Positions 63,488 through 64,000 of a stretch of 64,000 nt of DNA are shown piece after piece. A model generated the notes under the pieces. That model ran no database searches and was not told the DNA's origin. It saw nothing but the letters and a program-made list of their open reading frames with translations. The position numbers and the translations under genes were made by a program. The first letter of the stretch is position 1, and each line of letters starts with the position of its first letter. This DNA comes from Bradyrhizobium arachidis (GTDB lineage: Bacteria > Pseudomonadota > Alphaproteobacteria > Rhizobiales > Xanthobacteraceae), in NCBI RefSeq assembly GCF_015291705.1, contig NZ_CP030050.1:806001-870000 (forward strand), written 5' to 3'.

Positions 63488-64000
63488 ATTGGGGGCACGC
63501 GAGCCCGGCAGTCGGCTGGCTGTGGCTCGCGCTTGTTGCGAGCGGTCTCTACCATGGCGTCAATCCGGGAATGGGATGGCCGCTCGCCGTTTCGGCTGGG
63601 CTCATGGACAAGAGCCCACGCGCGCTCTTTGGTGCGTTGTGGGCCCTCTCGGCCGGGCATCTCCTGGCAACACTTCTCGTGCTGCTGCCATTCGCGTTCC
63701 TGCTCGTACTGGCCGCGTGGCAGCGTCCAATCCAGCTGGTCGCGAGCCTTGTCGTCATCGGCTTCGGCGTCTATCAGCTGATCGCGCGGCGCCATCCCCG
63801 CGCGTTGGCACGAATTCCGCCGACGCAACTGGCGCTTTGGTCATTTGCCGTCGCCATTGCTCACGGCGCCGCTTTGATGCTCGTGCCGATCTATCTTGGG
63901 CTTTGTCAGGCCTTCGAGCTCGATGCCGGCCATGAGGCAGCGGGCGCGCTGATGCAGGCAAGTCTCGGGATGGCGGTACTGGTGTCGCTGGTTCACGTGA
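63451..64000 (+). CDS. Polytopic membrane protein, cut by window end
   Basis: At least 183 residues, open to the last base, so it runs beyond the window. The frame begins at TTG 63451, overlapping the SBP56 3' end by 37 bases; no better start is in frame before conserved-looking sequence. About five hydrophobic helices with in-membrane His residues: ASGLYHGVNPGMGWPLAVSA, LWALSAGHLLATLLVLLP, AVAIAHGAALMLVP, SLVHV. The His pattern recalls NicO/HupE-like metal transporters, but I cannot assign it. Confidence 0.65.
   Translation, partial: MFDGLLLLPVGLDWGHASPAVGWLWLALVASGLYHGVNPGMGWPLAVSAGLMDKSPRALFGALWALSAGHLLATLLVLLPFAFLLVLAAWQRPIQLVASLVVIGFGVYQLIARRHPRALARIPPTQLALWSFAVAIAHGAALMLVPIYLGLCQAFELDAGHEAAGALMQASLGMAVLVSLVHV

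Overview
This 64-kb window looks like chromosomal DNA of a Bradyrhizobium-type alphaproteobacterium (Nitrobacteraceae). The support is the high GC content, the rpmH-rnpA-yidC order, a giant NAD-glutamate dehydrogenase, several dispersed palindromic repeats that I recall as typical of this group, and strongly rhizobial versions of most proteins. There is no phage, plasmid or CRISPR locus. The only complete mobile element is one IS110-family insertion near the right end.

Layout. 1-2.7 kb: yidC, rnpA and rpmH (minus strand) behind a clear sigma-70 promoter. 2.9-6.1 kb: a sensor histidine kinase, a dispersed repeat, tRNA-Arg(ACG), two unknown small genes and a decayed CbrC-family remnant. 6.2-11 kb: the NAD-glutamate dehydrogenase. 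11.5-13.3 kb: an alpha/beta hydrolase and a secreted repeat-domain protein, each preceded by a copy of a dispersed 60-75 bp element. 13.3-18.2 kb: an IclR regulator divergent from an enoyl-CoA hydratase / acyl-CoA synthetase / TctC-type binding protein operon. 18.2-26.4 kb: mixed small genes, a TPR protein, LLM oxidoreductase plus AraC regulator, and an Rrf2 regulator coupled to a methyltransferase. 26.7-30.6 kb: a CLC chloride transporter flanked by two copies of the 3' end of ygiQ. 30.7-35.4 kb: a BKACE enzyme, and a GntR regulator with an FAD-linked hydroxyacid dehydrogenase divergent from a DapA-family enzyme.

35.5-40.2 kb is an iron-type operon (TonB receptor, periplasmic iron-binding-like protein, PepSY membrane protein) behind an Irr-type element. 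40.2-45.7 kb: a three-domain rhodanese, serA, a patatin and a GntP permease. 45.7-50.2 kb is a tightly coupled minus-strand operon of TelA, a lipoprotein fusing a solute-binding fold to a VWA domain, an XpaC-like protein and a Tat-exported binding protein. This is the best candidate for an under-described system. 50.5-57.2 kb: a tannase/feruloyl esterase, an EmrAB-type efflux pair with a divergent TetR, and MarR with enoyl-CoA hydratase. 57.3-60.5 kb: a chemotaxis receptor and a DapA-superfamily dehydratase.

60.5-64 kb: palindromic repeats, one of them split by the IS110 element. Its 5' non-coding end can fold like a bridge RNA and shares short matches with the flanks. Then come an SBP56/methanethiol-oxidase gene and a membrane protein cut by the window end.

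All functional names come from reading the protein sequences by eye. No database search was run.
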